Assembly (NCBI RefSeq): GCF_036227605.1
Contig: NZ_CP109487.1
Location: 7,315,501-7,379,500, forward strand
Origin: Streptomyces sp. NBC_01439
GTDB taxonomy: Bacteria > Actinomycetota > Actinomycetes > Streptomycetales > Streptomycetaceae
Length of the DNA: 64,000 nt
Reading direction: 5' to 3'
Shown: positions 42,034 through 51,084 of the stretch, piece by piece
How the letters are laid out: every line of letters begins with the position of its first letter
How positions within the stretch are numbered: position 1 is the stretch's first letter
Translations under genes and position numbers: made by a program
Notes under the pieces: generated by a model
Told to the model about the DNA's origin: nothing
The model's input: the letters and a program-made list of their open reading frames with translations, nothing else
Database searches by the model: none

Positions 42034-43617
42034 GTGAATCGACGTAACCAGTGGCTGGCGGCTCCGCTCGGCGCAGCCACCGCCGCCGCGCTGCTCAGCG
42101 GTTGCGGTTCGACCGATGGCTCCAATGCCGGCAGCGGCAAGGGCGTGGTCATGGGCATATCCGACAAGGTGAAGTCCGTCGACCCGGCATCGGGCTACGA
42201 CCCGGGCTCCTGGCTGCTGTTCAACAACGTCTTCCAGTCGCTGCTGAGCTTCCCCAAGGGCGGCACCACCCCCGAGCCCGACGCCGCCCAGGCCTGCGGC
42301 TTCGAGGGCGGTGACAGCAAGCTCTACAAGTGCACCCTGCGGGACGGCCTGAAGTTCAGCAACGGCCACAGCCTCACCTCGAAGGACGTCAAGTTCTCCT
42401 TCGAGCGCACCCTGAAGATCAACGACGCCAACGGTCCCGCCGTGATGCTCTCGTCGATCTCCAGCATCGACGCCCCCGACGACAAGACCGTCGTCTTCAA
42501 GCTCAAGACCTCCGACGCCACCTTCCCCAGCAAGATCGCGTCCGGCGCCGGCTCCATCGTCGACCACGCCGAGTACCCGGCCGACAAGCTGCGCAGCGAC
42601 AACAAGGCCGTCGGCTCCGGCGTCTACAAGCTCGACTCGTTCGGCGAGAAGAGCGCCACCTTCTCCGTCAACGAGTCCTACAGCGGCAAGGCCAAGGCCA
42701 AGAACACCGGCGTCACGCTGAAGTTCTTCAACGGCGACCAGGCCGGCCTCAAGACGACCCTCGAAAGCGGCGACGTCGACTTCGCCTTCCGCGGCCTCGC
42801 CGCCAAGGACATCGCCGCCCTCGCCTCCAGCAAGACCGGCGACAACAAGGTCGACGTCGTCCAGGGCACCGGCGCCGAGGTCGAGCACATGGTGTTCAAC
42901 GTCAACGACCCCGTCGTCGGCAAGCTCCCCGTGCGCAAGGCCATCGCCTACCTCATCGACCGCGAAGCCCTCGTCCGGGACGTGTACGCGGGCACCGCCA
43001 CCGCGCTCTACTCCATCGTGCCCACCGGCATCGCCGGCCACACGACCCCGTTCTTCGACCGCTACGGCGGCACCCCCCAGCTCGACAAGGCCAAGGCCGT
43101 CCTCAAGGCCGGCGGCATCAACGGCAAGGTCAAGCTGACCCTGTACTCCACCCCCTCCCGCTACGGCCCCTCCACGGACCAGCAGTTCGAGGTCATCGCC
43201 AAGCAGCTCAACGACAGCGGCCTCTTCGACGCCGACGTCAAGTCCGTCGAGTACGAGCAGTACGAAAAGGACATCCAGGCCGGCAAGTACGGCATCTACG
43301 TGAAGGGCTGGGTGCCCGACTACCCGGACGCCGACAACTTCACGCAGCCGTTCTTCGGCCCGGACAACGTGCTGAACAACAACTACGACAACAAGGAGAT
43401 CACCGGGACGATCATCCCGTCGACCTCCGCGAAGTCCGACCGCACCGCGGCCAACACCGACTACAACCGCCTCCAGGACATCGTCGCCGAGGAGCTCCCC
43501 CTCATCCCGCTCTGGCAGGGCAAGCAGTACGCCGTCACCCGCCAGAACGTGAGCGGCCTGCAGTGGTCCCTCGACGCCTCCACCGTCTTCCGCTTCTGGG
43601 AGATCAGCAAGGGCTGA
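42034..43617 (+). CDS. ABC transporter substrate-binding lipoprotein (SBP_bac_5), second of two
   Basis: 527 residues from GTG 42034, eight bases after GAAGGA. Lipobox LSGC is at about residue 24. It shares the architecture and many motifs of the previous gene (RDGLKFSNGHSLTSKDVKFSFERT; WVPDYPDADNFTQPFF; IPLWQGKQYAV), so the pair arose by tandem duplication. As with its neighbour, the cognate transporter genes are not in the window. Confidence 0.92.
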   Translation: MNRRNQWLAAPLGAATAAALLSGCGSTDGSNAGSGKGVVMGISDKVKSVDPASGYDPGSWLLFNNVFQSLLSFPKGGTTPEPDAAQACGFEGGDSKLYKCTLRDGLKFSNGHSLTSKDVKFSFERTLKINDANGPAVMLSSISSIDAPDDKTVVFKLKTSDATFPSKIASGAGSIVDHAEYPADKLRSDNKAVGSGVYKLDSFGEKSATFSVNESYSGKAKAKNTGVTLKFFNGDQAGLKTTLESGDVDFAFRGLAAKDIAALASSKTGDNKVDVVQGTGAEVEHMVFNVNDPVVGKLPVRKAIAYLIDREALVRDVYAGTATALYSIVPTGIAGHTTPFFDRYGGTPQLDKAKAVLKAGGINGKVKLTLYSTPSRYGPSTDQQFEVIAKQLNDSGLFDADVKSVEYEQYEKDIQAGKYGIYVKGWVPDYPDADNFTQPFFGPDNVLNNNYDNKEITGTIIPSTSAKSDRTAANTDYNRLQDIVAEELPLIPLWQGKQYAVTRQNVSGLQWSLDASTVFRFWEISKG

Positions 43618-43646
43618 TGCCACCGCAGCCGGGCCCGCCCCAGAGC

Positions 43647-43714
43647 GGGCGCGGACAACGCGGAGGGGGCCGTACGTGCGCGCACGTACGGCCCCTTCCG
43701 CGTTGTCCGCGCCC
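43647..43714. terminator. 68-nt near-perfect palindromic bidirectional terminator
   Basis: The arms of 33-34 nt pair almost without mismatch (GGGCGCGGACAACGCGGA ... TCCGCGTTGTCCGCGCCC) and meet at GTGCGCGCAC with essentially no loop. It lies between the binding-protein gene and the convergent response-regulator gene. Confidence 0.85.
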
Positions 43715-43721
43715 GGCCGGA

Positions 43722-44393
43722 CTACTGGGACCCGGGACGCACCAGACCGCTCTCGTACGCGTACACCGCCGCCTGGACCCGGTCCCGCAGCCCCAGCTTC
43801 GTCAACACGTGCCCCACATGCGTCTTGACCGTCGTCTCGCTCACGAACAGATCCGCCGCGATCTCCGCGTTCGACAGCCCCCGGGACACCAGCTTCAACA
43901 CCTCGACCTCACGCTCGGTCAGCGTCCCCAACGTGTTCGGAAGGCTCTCCTCACCCGACGGAAGATGCCCCGCGTACTTGTCCAGCAACCGCCGCGTAAT
44001 ACTCGGCGCGAGCATCGCCTCACCCGCCGCGACCACCCGGATCGCCTGCACCAGCTCGTTCGCCGGCGCATCCTTCAGCAGGAACCCGCTCGCCCCCGCC
44101 CGCAGCGCCTCCACCACGTACTCATCCAGATCGAACGTGGTCAGCACCAGCACCTTCGCCGGCCCGTCCCGCTCCGGACCCGTGATCTGCCGCGTCGCCT
44201 CCACCCCGTCCATCCGCGGCATCCGGATGTCCATCAGCACCACATCGGGCTGCAGCGCCCGCACCTGGTCCAGCGCCTGCAGACCGTCCCCGGCCTCACC
44301 GACCACCGCCAGGTCCTCCTCCGCCTCCAGGATCATCCGGAAGCCGGTGCGCAGCAGAGGCTGGTCGTCGACCAGAAGGACGCGGATCGCCAC
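43722..44393 (-). CDS. NarL/LuxR-type response regulator
   Basis: 223 residues. Receiver domain with acidic pair VLLVDDQPLLR, phosphoacceptor Asp in VVLMDIRMPRMDG, Thr in VLVLTTFDLDEY and Lys in FLLKDAP. The C-terminal LuxR helix-turn-helix is LTEREVEVLKLVSRGLSNAEIAADLFVSETTVKTHV. No sensor kinase gene is adjacent, so it is an orphan here. The neighbouring upstream gene encodes a nuclease. Confidence 0.93.
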   Translation of the reverse strand: MAIRVLLVDDQPLLRTGFRMILEAEEDLAVVGEAGDGLQALDQVRALQPDVVLMDIRMPRMDGVEATRQITGPERDGPAKVLVLTTFDLDEYVVEALRAGASGFLLKDAPANELVQAIRVVAAGEAMLAPSITRRLLDKYAGHLPSGEESLPNTLGTLTEREVEVLKLVSRGLSNAEIAADLFVSETTVKTHVGHVLTKLGLRDRVQAAVYAYESGLVRPGSQ

Positions 44394-44457
44394 GGGGTCT
44401 ACCTCGTATTCGTCGGACGGCTACGGCGGGCCCGTCCATTCTGCCCTGACACCAAGA

Positions 44458-45378
44458 TCAGGACTCCGCCGGGAGCTCCGCCCCCGACCGCGCCGGGGGC
44501 ACCTGAGCGCCGAAACCCGGGGAGATCGCCAGAGGATAGGGCGGGGGAGTACCACCGAACTCCGGACACACCGCCTGATGATCACACCAGCCACACAGCT
44601 TCGTCGGCCGCGGACGCCACTCACCCGACGCCGTCGCCTCCCGGATCGCCTCCCACAACGCGAGCAGCTTCCGCTCCACCCGCTCCAGATCCGCAACCAC
44701 CGGGTCGTACGTCAGCACGTCCCCACTGCCCAAATACACCAGCTGCAGCCGCCGCGGCACCACCCGCTTCAGCCGCCACACCACCAGCGCGTAGAACTTC
44801 ATCTGGAACAGCGCACCCTCCGCGTACTCCGGCCGCGGCGCCTTCCCCGTCTTGTAATCGACGATCCGCACCTCCCCCGTCGGCGCCACGTCCACCCGAT
44901 CGATGATCCCGCGCAGCCGCAACCCCGAATCCAGCTCCGCCTCCACGAAGAACTCCCGCTCCACCGGCTCCAGCCGCGTCGGGTCCTCCAACGTGAACCA
45001 CCGCTCGACCAACGCCTCGGCCTCCGTCAGCCACCGCGCCAGCCCCGCCCCCTCGTCACCCTCCGGAAACAGCTCCGCCAGCTCCGGCTTCGACTCCAAC
45101 AACCGGTCCCACTGCCCCGGAACCAACGCCTTCGCCCGCGGCGCCGTCCGCTCCTGCGCCGGATGATCAAAGAGCCGCTCCAACACCGCATGCACCAGCG
45201 TCCCGCGGGTAGCAGCGGCACTGGGCTTCTCCGGCAGCCTGTCGATTACCCGGAACCGGTACAGCAACGGGCACTGCATGAAATCGCTCGCCCGCGAAGG
45301 GGAGAGCGAAGAAGGCGCCACAGCGCCCCGCGCATCGGCATCGGCTGCGCCAGGCACAGCACCAGGGCTCGTCGTCAT
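44458..45378 (-). CDS. RecB-like PD-(D/E)XK nuclease
   Basis: 306 residues from ATG 45378. TAGGGT on the minus strand (45386-45391) lies seven bases upstream, suggesting a leaderless message. Family features: LSPSRASDFMQCPLLYRFRVIDRLPE, HAVLERLF, and the catalytic core LRGIIDRVDVAPTGEVRIVDYKTGK. A C-terminal iron-sulfur-like cysteine set (LCGWCDHQAVCPEF) pairs with the early cysteine, as in AddB/Cas4-type nucleases. It probably acts in DNA repair. The gene is conserved in actinobacteria as 'RecB family exonuclease'. Confidence 0.9.
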   Translation of the reverse strand: MTTSPGAVPGAADADARGAVAPSSLSPSRASDFMQCPLLYRFRVIDRLPEKPSAAATRGTLVHAVLERLFDHPAQERTAPRAKALVPGQWDRLLESKPELAELFPEGDEGAGLARWLTEAEALVERWFTLEDPTRLEPVEREFFVEAELDSGLRLRGIIDRVDVAPTGEVRIVDYKTGKAPRPEYAEGALFQMKFYALVVWRLKRVVPRRLQLVYLGSGDVLTYDPVVADLERVERKLLALWEAIREATASGEWRPRPTKLCGWCDHQAVCPEFGGTPPPYPLAISPGFGAQVPPARSGAELPAES

Positions 45379-45545
45379 GCACAAAACCCTACGACCCACC
45401 ACCGACAGGACGCGCATACCATCGACGACGACCCCCCTCGCACTGCATGATCGGACCATCACAAACCGCTACCGCACCACCCCGTACGCGAACAGAACAC
45501 CGAACAGAACACACTGGGAACACCAGCACCGAACGAAGGACAACC

Positions 45546-46745
45546 GTGGCAGACACCGACGAAACCGGCGAGCGCGCAGGGAGCCGCTCCGGACCGGGCG
45601 GCGGACTCCTCATGGGCCGCCCCTTCGGCGTACCCGTCTACGTCTCGCCCAGCTGGTTCCTCGTCGCCGCCCTCATCACCTGGGTCTTCGGCGACCAACT
45701 CGACCGCGTCCTGCCCGACCTCGGACCCGTCCGCTACCTCGTCTCCCTCTTCTTCGCCGTCGCCTTCTACGCCTCCGTCCTCGTCCACGAACTCGCACAC
45801 ACCGTCGCAGCCCTGCGCTTCAAACTCCCCGTGCGCCGCATCCAGCTCCAGTTCTTCGGCGGAGTCTCCGAGATCGAAAAGGAATCCGAGACGCCCGGCC
45901 GCGAATTCGTCCTCGCCTTCGTCGGCCCCCTGCTCTCCCTCCTCCTCACCGGGGCCTTCTACCTCGGCATGAAAGCCGTCGACCCGGCCACCGTCCCCGG
46001 CGTCCTCCTCGCCGGCCTGATGATCTCCAACCTGCTGGTCGCCGCCTTCAACCTGCTCCCCGGCCTCCCCCTCGACGGCGGCCGCATGCTCCGCGCCGTC
46101 ATCTGGGGCATCACCGGCAAACCCATGGCCGGCACCGTCGCCGCCGCCTGGGTCGGCCGCGGCCTCGCCCTCGCCGTCCTCATCGGCCTCCCCCTCCTCA
46201 CCCACACCGGAACCCTCGGCAACCGCACCGAGGAAATCGGCGGCATGAACACCGTCATGGACGCCCTCCTCGCCGCCATCCTCGCCGGCATCATCTGGAC
46301 CGGCGCCGGCAACAGCCTGCGCATGGCCCGCCTGCGCGAACACCTCCCCGAACTCCGCGCTCGCACCCTCACCCGCCGCGCCATCCCCGTCGAGAACACC
46401 ACCCCCCTCAGCGAAGCCCTCCGCCGCGCCAACGAAGCCGGCGCCCGCGCCCTCGTCGTCGTCGACGGACAGGGCGACCCCACCGCCATCGTCCGCGAAA
46501 CCGCCATCGCCTCCGTCCCCGAACACCGCCGCCCCTGGGTCGCCGTCAGCACCCTCGCCCAAGACCTCACCGACGGCATGAAGGTTTCAGCGGACCTCAC
46601 CGGCGAAGAACTCCTCGACCACCTCCGCGCCACCCCCGCCACCGAATACCTCGTCCTCGAAGCCGGCGGCACCATCTACGGCGTCCTGTCCACCCTCGAC
46701 GTCGAAAAGGCCTTCGTGAAGGCCATGGCACGGCCCCAGTCCTGA
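45546..46745 (+). CDS. Site-2 protease family zinc metalloprotease with CBS domains
   Basis: 399 residues from GTG 45546 after GAAGGA. Several transmembrane helices hold the zinc motif VHELAHT and the second motif NLLPGLPLDGGRML. The C-terminal part (about 265-395) resembles a CBS pair (RRAIPVENTTPLSEALRRANEAG; STLDVEKAFVKAM). M50 proteases of this class cleave membrane-bound regulators within the bilayer. The substrate is unknown. It is followed by trmI. Confidence 0.92.
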   Translation: MADTDETGERAGSRSGPGGGLLMGRPFGVPVYVSPSWFLVAALITWVFGDQLDRVLPDLGPVRYLVSLFFAVAFYASVLVHELAHTVAALRFKLPVRRIQLQFFGGVSEIEKESETPGREFVLAFVGPLLSLLLTGAFYLGMKAVDPATVPGVLLAGLMISNLLVAAFNLLPGLPLDGGRMLRAVIWGITGKPMAGTVAAAWVGRGLALAVLIGLPLLTHTGTLGNRTEEIGGMNTVMDALLAAILAGIIWTGAGNSLRMARLREHLPELRARTLTRRAIPVENTTPLSEALRRANEAGARALVVVDGQGDPTAIVRETAIASVPEHRRPWVAVSTLAQDLTDGMKVSADLTGEELLDHLRATPATEYLVLEAGGTIYGVLSTLDVEKAFVKAMARPQS

Positions 46746-46763
46746 AGCCAATACACTGGTCAC

Positions 46764-47660
46764 ATGTCCGAACCGACCGGTGCCGCCCGCCGACGCGGGC
46801 CCTTCAAGGTCGGGGACCAGGTACAGCTCACCGACCCCAAGGGCCGCCACTACACGTTCACGCTCGAAGCCGGGAAGAATTTCCACACCCACAAGGGTTC
46901 CTTCCCGCACGACGAGCTGATCGGTGCTCCCGAAGGCAGCGTTGTCCGCACCACGGGCAACGTCGCATACCTCGCGCTGCGCCCCCTGCTCCCCGACTAC
47001 GTCCTGTCCATGCCCCGCGGCGCCGCCGTGGTCTACCCCAAGGACGCGGGCCAGATCCTGGCCTTCGCCGACATCTTCCCCGGCGCACGCGTCGTGGAAG
47101 CGGGAGTGGGCTCCGGCTCCCTGAGCAGCTTCCTGCTGCGCGCCATCGGCGACCAGGGCATGCTCCACAGCTACGAGCGCCGCGCGGACTTCGCCGAGAT
47201 CGCCACCGCCAACGTCGAACGCTACTTCGGCGGCCCCCACCCCGCATGGCAGCTGACCGTCGGCGACCTCCAGGACAACCTGTCCGACACCGACGTCGAC
47301 CGCGTCATCCTCGACATGCTCGCCCCGTGGGAATGCCTGGAAGCGGTCTCCAAGGCCCTGGTCCCCGGCGGCATCCTCTGCTGCTACGTGGCCACCACCA
47401 CCCAGCTGTCCAAGACCGTCGAGTCCATCCGCGAGATCGGCTGCTTCGCCGAGCCGCAGCCCTGGGAATCGATGATCCGCAACTGGCACGTGGAAGGCCT
47501 CGCCGTCCGCCCCGACCACCGGATGATCGGCCACACCGGCTTCCTCGTCACCGCCCGCCGCCTCGCGGACGGCGTCGAGCCCCCCATGCGCCGCCGCCGC
47601 CCCGCCAAGGGCGCCTACGGCGAGGACTACGACGGCCCCGGCAGCGACCGCTCCGCATAA
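46764..47660 (+). CDS. trmI: tRNA (adenine-58-N1)-methyltransferase
   Basis: 298 residues from ATG 46764; TACACT six bases upstream suggests a leaderless message. The N-terminal beta domain (GPFKVGDQVQLTDPKGRHYTF) is followed by the SAM-binding motif VVEAGVGSGSLSSFLLRAIG and the catalytic-site VILDMLAPWE. It methylates A58 in the T-loop of tRNAs as a tetramer. In mycobacteria and streptomycetes trmI lies just upstream of the proteasome-associated arc gene, as here. Confidence 0.95.
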   Translation: MSEPTGAARRRGPFKVGDQVQLTDPKGRHYTFTLEAGKNFHTHKGSFPHDELIGAPEGSVVRTTGNVAYLALRPLLPDYVLSMPRGAAVVYPKDAGQILAFADIFPGARVVEAGVGSGSLSSFLLRAIGDQGMLHSYERRADFAEIATANVERYFGGPHPAWQLTVGDLQDNLSDTDVDRVILDMLAPWECLEAVSKALVPGGILCCYVATTTQLSKTVESIREIGCFAEPQPWESMIRNWHVEGLAVRPDHRMIGHTGFLVTARRLADGVEPPMRRRRPAKGAYGEDYDGPGSDRSA

Positions 47661-47692
47661 CGGCCCCGCAGACCCGACGCAGACCCAACACG

Positions 47693-47747
47693 AAGGCGCT
47701 GTGGCACAGTTCCCCCGACCCACCCGGGAACTGCACCACAGCGCCTT
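47693..47747 (+). terminator. Terminator after trmI
   Basis: A 12-bp stem AAGGCGCTGTGG / CCACAGCGCCTT enclosing a second AGTTCCC/GGGAACT stem, followed by TTCG. Confidence 0.82.
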
Positions 47748-47850
47748 TTCGTTGTCCCGTGCACCAGCCCCGGACCCAGCCGTTCCACCACCCTGTGAGG
47801 TGTGGCACGATGCTGGCTCCCCGTCACCCTTCGCACAGGAGACACCCCGC

Positions 47851-48462
47851 GTGACGCACAGCCACGCCGAGACGGCCCCGCTCCCGCACACCCCGGAGCA
47901 CAGCCGCACCAGGCCCGTCCACTGGCTCGCCACGGCCACCGCCATGGCAGCCGTCATAGCCGCCGCAGGACTCGTACAGCCCGCCACCGGCACCCCGGCC
48001 ACCCACACCACCGCCACCGACGCAGAACCGCCCGCACAAGACCCCCGGGCCACCGCACCCGACCCGGCAGGCGTCACCTACCCCCTCGACTGCAAGGGCG
48101 CCCCGCAGACCGTCACCACCAGCGCCCAGGGCGACCTCGACGGCGACCGCCGCCCCGAAACCGTGGCCGCCGTCCGCTGCGAAGCCGGCTCCGGCACCCC
48201 GCCCCACGCGATCTACGTACTCACCCAGGACCCGGCCCAAGGCACCCGCCCCCGCGTCGTCGCCACCCTGCTCGACACCGCGAAACGACAGACCGCCACC
48301 GAGCTCACCGTGCGCGACGGACTCGTCACGGCAACCCTCGTCGGCTACTCCTCACCCGACGTACCCCGCTACAGCCCCGACACGAAACAGCTCGCCAAGT
48401 GGCGCTGGAGCGACGGAAAATTCCGCCAGGAGCTGACGGACTCGGCCGCCAGGAGTGTTTGA
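47851..48462 (+). CDS. Secreted or membrane-anchored hypothetical protein
   Basis: 203 residues from GTG 47851 after AGGAG; the longer frame starting inside the trmI terminator was rejected. A single hydrophobic segment (about residues 29-48, HWLATATAMAAVIAAAGLVQP) acts as a signal anchor. The rest is extracytoplasmic, with TYPLDCKGAPQTVTTSAQGDLDGDRRPETVAAVRCEAG, which resembles an FG-GAP-like or calcium-binding DGDG repeat. Function unknown. Confidence 0.75.
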   Translation: MTHSHAETAPLPHTPEHSRTRPVHWLATATAMAAVIAAAGLVQPATGTPATHTTATDAEPPAQDPRATAPDPAGVTYPLDCKGAPQTVTTSAQGDLDGDRRPETVAAVRCEAGSGTPPHAIYVLTQDPAQGTRPRVVATLLDTAKRQTATELTVRDGLVTATLVGYSSPDVPRYSPDTKQLAKWRWSDGKFRQELTDSAARSV

Positions 48463-48466
48463 AGCG

Positions 48467-48787
48467 TCACTCCGCGTCGGGGCCGAAGACTTCCACCCTG
48501 TCCGAAACGCGCCTTACGTGAATGCAGTCCCCCGGACATTCCTTCGCCGAATCGACCACGTCCTGGAGCAGCACCAGCGGAACCGGAGTGGTCGCCCCCA
48601 CATCCTGCAGCAGCTCGTCCTCCGGGCTCTTCACGTACGCCAGACCATCGATGTCCAGCTCGAACACCTCAGGCGCGTACTGCACGCAGATGCCGTCCCC
48701 GGTGCACAGGTCCTGATCGATCCAGACCTCGAGCGGCTCGCCGGCCTCGCCGCCGCCGCCCGTCGGAGCCTCCTGCTGCACGGTCAT
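48467..48787 (-). CDS. Ferredoxin
   Basis: 106 residues from ATG 48787 after AGGAGA. The cluster-binding pattern is DLCTGDGICVQYAPEVFELD near residue 28 and KECPGDCIHV near residue 88, with a C-x5-C...C-x3-C arrangement suiting a single [3Fe-4S] or [4Fe-4S] cluster. A 35-residue insert separates the two halves. It is divergent from arc with a 264-nt gap. Redox partner unknown. Confidence 0.85.
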   Translation of the reverse strand: MTVQQEAPTGGGGEAGEPLEVWIDQDLCTGDGICVQYAPEVFELDIDGLAYVKSPEDELLQDVGATTPVPLVLLQDVVDSAKECPGDCIHVRRVSDRVEVFGPDAE

Positions 48788-48973
48788 ATCTCCTGCCGTT
48801 CCCTGCGCTGAGTGATCCATCCCGATCACGACCCGCAGCAAGTCGCGCGAGCCCTGACGGGTGTTGAACAGTTCGACCTTACAACCGGCTGCTTCCCGAG
48901 TTTGATGGGTGGGTATTTCCTTGGCGTGAGGGAGTACGCAAGGGTGAAGATCGGACACACCTCTACCGTCTTT

Positions 48974-49013
48974 GTGATCTAGGGGTTTCAATCACCACCA
49001 GCCCAGGTAGGGT
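48974..49013 (+). promoter_or_regulatory. arc promoter region with GTGAT-N12-ATCAC dyad and TAGGGT
   Basis: A dyad at 48974-48995 is followed 12 nt later by TAGGGT (49008-49013), a plausible -10, about 38 nt before the arc GTG. The dyad would cover the -35 region. Confidence 0.4.
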
Positions 49014-49051
49014 CAGGAAGCGTCCAGCTCCCCTTGGAGGAGGTGAGGACC

Positions 49052-50818
49052 GTGGCAGCCCACGACGACGACATCAACCGCGGCATCCGGCCCGCGCGAG
49101 GGTCCGAAGACCCCGCCGGCCAGGTTGCCTATCTCGAGCAGGAAATCGCCGTCCTGCGACGAAAGCTCGCCGACTCTCCGCGACACACGAGGATTCTCGA
49201 AGAGCGGATCGTCGAGCTCCAGACAAACCTGGCCGGCGTATCCGCACAAAACGAACGACTCGCGAATACCCTCCGTGAGGCCCGAGACCAGATCGTGGCC
49301 CTCAAGGAAGAAGTCGACCGGCTCGCACAGCCGCCGGCCGGTTTCGGTGTCTTCCTGCAAGCCAACGAGGACGGCACCGTCGACATCTTCACCGGAGGCC
49401 GAAAGCTCCGCGTGAACGTCAGCCCCAGCGTCGACCCGGAAGACCTCCGGCGCGGCCAAGAGGTCATGCTCAACGAGGCCCTCAACGTGGTCGAGGCCAT
49501 GGAATTCGAGCGGGCCGGGGACATCGTCACCCTCAAGGAGATCCTCGAGGACGGCGAGCGCGCCCTGGTCGTCGGGCACACCGACGAGGAAAGGGTGGTG
49601 AGGCTCGCCGAGCCGCTCCTGGACATCACCATCCGCCCCGGCGACGCCCTCCTGCTCGAACCCCGCTCCGGCTACGTCTACGAGGTCGTCCCCAAGAGCG
49701 AGGTCGAAGAACTCGTCCTCGAAGAGGTCCCGGACATCGACTACGACAAGATCGGCGGCCTGGGCGACCAGATCGAGCTGATCCGCGACGCCGTCGAGCT
49801 CCCCTACCTCTACCCCGACCTCTTCAAGGAACACGAACTGCGGCCCCCGAAGGGCATCCTGCTCTACGGCCCGCCCGGCTGCGGCAAGACGCTCATCGCC
49901 AAGGCCGTCGCCAACTCCCTTGCCAAGAAGGTCGCCGAGGTGACCGGCCAGCCCGCCGGGAAGTCCTACTTCCTGAACATCAAGGGCCCCGAACTCCTCA
50001 ACAAGTACGTCGGCGAGACCGAGCGCCACATCCGCCTCGTCTTCCAACGTGCACGTGAGAAGGCCAGCGAGGGCACCCCCGTCATCGTCTTCTTCGACGA
50101 GATGGAATCCCTCTTCCGCACCCGCGGATCCGGAGTCAGCTCGGACGTGGAGAACACCATCGTCCCCCAGCTGCTCGCCGAGATCGACGGCGTGGAAGGC
50201 CTGGAGAACGTCATCGTCATCGGCGCCTCCAACCGCGAAGACATGATCGACCCGGCCATCCTGCGCCCCGGCCGCCTCGACGTGAAGATCAAGATCGAGC
50301 GCCCGGACGCCGAGGCCGCGAAGGACATCTTCGCCAAGTACCTCAAGGCCTCGCTGCCCCTGCACACGGACGACCTGTCCGAACACCAGGGCTCCTCGGC
50401 CGGCACCGTCCACAGCATGATCCAGACCGTCGTCGAGCAGATGTACGCCGAAACCGAGGAGAACCGCTTCCTCGAGGTCACGTACGCCAACGGCGACAAG
50501 GAAGTCCTCTACTTCAAGGACTTCAACTCCGGCGCGATGATCCAGAACATCGTCGACCGGGCCAAGAAGATGGCGATCAAGGCCTTCCTCGAACACAACC
50601 AGAAGGGCCTGCGGGTCTCCCACCTGCTCCAAGCCTGCGTGGACGAGTTCAAGGAGAACGAGGACCTGCCCAACACCACCAACCCGGACGACTGGGCCCG
50701 CATCTCCGGAAAGAAGGGCGAACGGATCGTATTCATCCGCACCCTCGTCACCGGAAAGCAAGGCGCGGACACCGGACGCTCCATCGACACGGTGGCAAAC
50801 ACCGGTCAGTACCTCTGA
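49052..50818 (+). CDS. arc: Proteasome-associated AAA ATPase (Mpa/ARC)
   Basis: 588 residues from GTG 49052 after GGAGGAGGTGAGG. An N-terminal coiled coil (about 25-95, [15 protein letters not shown]... [18 protein letters not shown]) binds Pup. Two OB folds follow (about 100-235), then the AAA domain with Walker A GPPGCGKT and Walker [11 protein letters not shown]. The C-terminus ends GQYL, the motif that docks into the 20S core. It unfolds pupylated proteins and threads them into the proteasome. Confidence 0.97.
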   Translation: MAAHDDDINRGIRPARGSEDPAGQVAYLEQEIAVLRRKLADSPRHTRILEERIVELQTNLAGVSAQNERLANTLREARDQIVALKEEVDRLAQPPAGFGVFLQANEDGTVDIFTGGRKLRVNVSPSVDPEDLRRGQEVMLNEALNVVEAMEFERAGDIVTLKEILEDGERALVVGHTDEERVVRLAEPLLDITIRPGDALLLEPRSGYVYEVVPKSEVEELVLEEVPDIDYDKIGGLGDQIELIRDAVELPYLYPDLFKEHELRPPKGILLYGPPGCGKTLIAKAVANSLAKKVAEVTGQPAGKSYFLNIKGPELLNKYVGETERHIRLVFQRAREKASEGTPVIVFFDEMESLFRTRGSGVSSDVENTIVPQLLAEIDGVEGLENVIVIGASNREDMIDPAILRPGRLDVKIKIERPDAEAAKDIFAKYLKASLPLHTDDLSEHQGSSAGTVHSMIQTVVEQMYAETEENRFLEVTYANGDKEVLYFKDFNSGAMIQNIVDRAKKMAIKAFLEHNQKGLRVSHLLQACVDEFKENEDLPNTTNPDDWARISGKKGERIVFIRTLVTGKQGADTGRSIDTVANTGQYL

Positions 50819-51084
50819 CAAAGCGGGGCGGCTGCGGATGCCCACCCCGGGCATCCGCAGCCGACTGCTTTACCCCACCCCATTACCGGCCTCTTTTCAG
50901 CCGGTGACGAGGCCGATCCAATGACGGAAATGATCTCCCCACGAGCGCGCAGTGGTTCTAGGCTCTTCCGTACCGCCGGCCGCGCAGTGCGGGGACGGGC
51001 ACCGCACAGGCACACGCACCGGAGCACCAGCGGTACTTGAGCGCCGCTCCCGAAAGGGGAGCGCCGCCGGGCAAGGAGGGCCGC

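Noticed and set aside
40313..43623. Long minus-strand ORFs opposite the two binding proteins
   Set aside because: Low-complexity Val/Gly/Leu shadow frames without family motifs.
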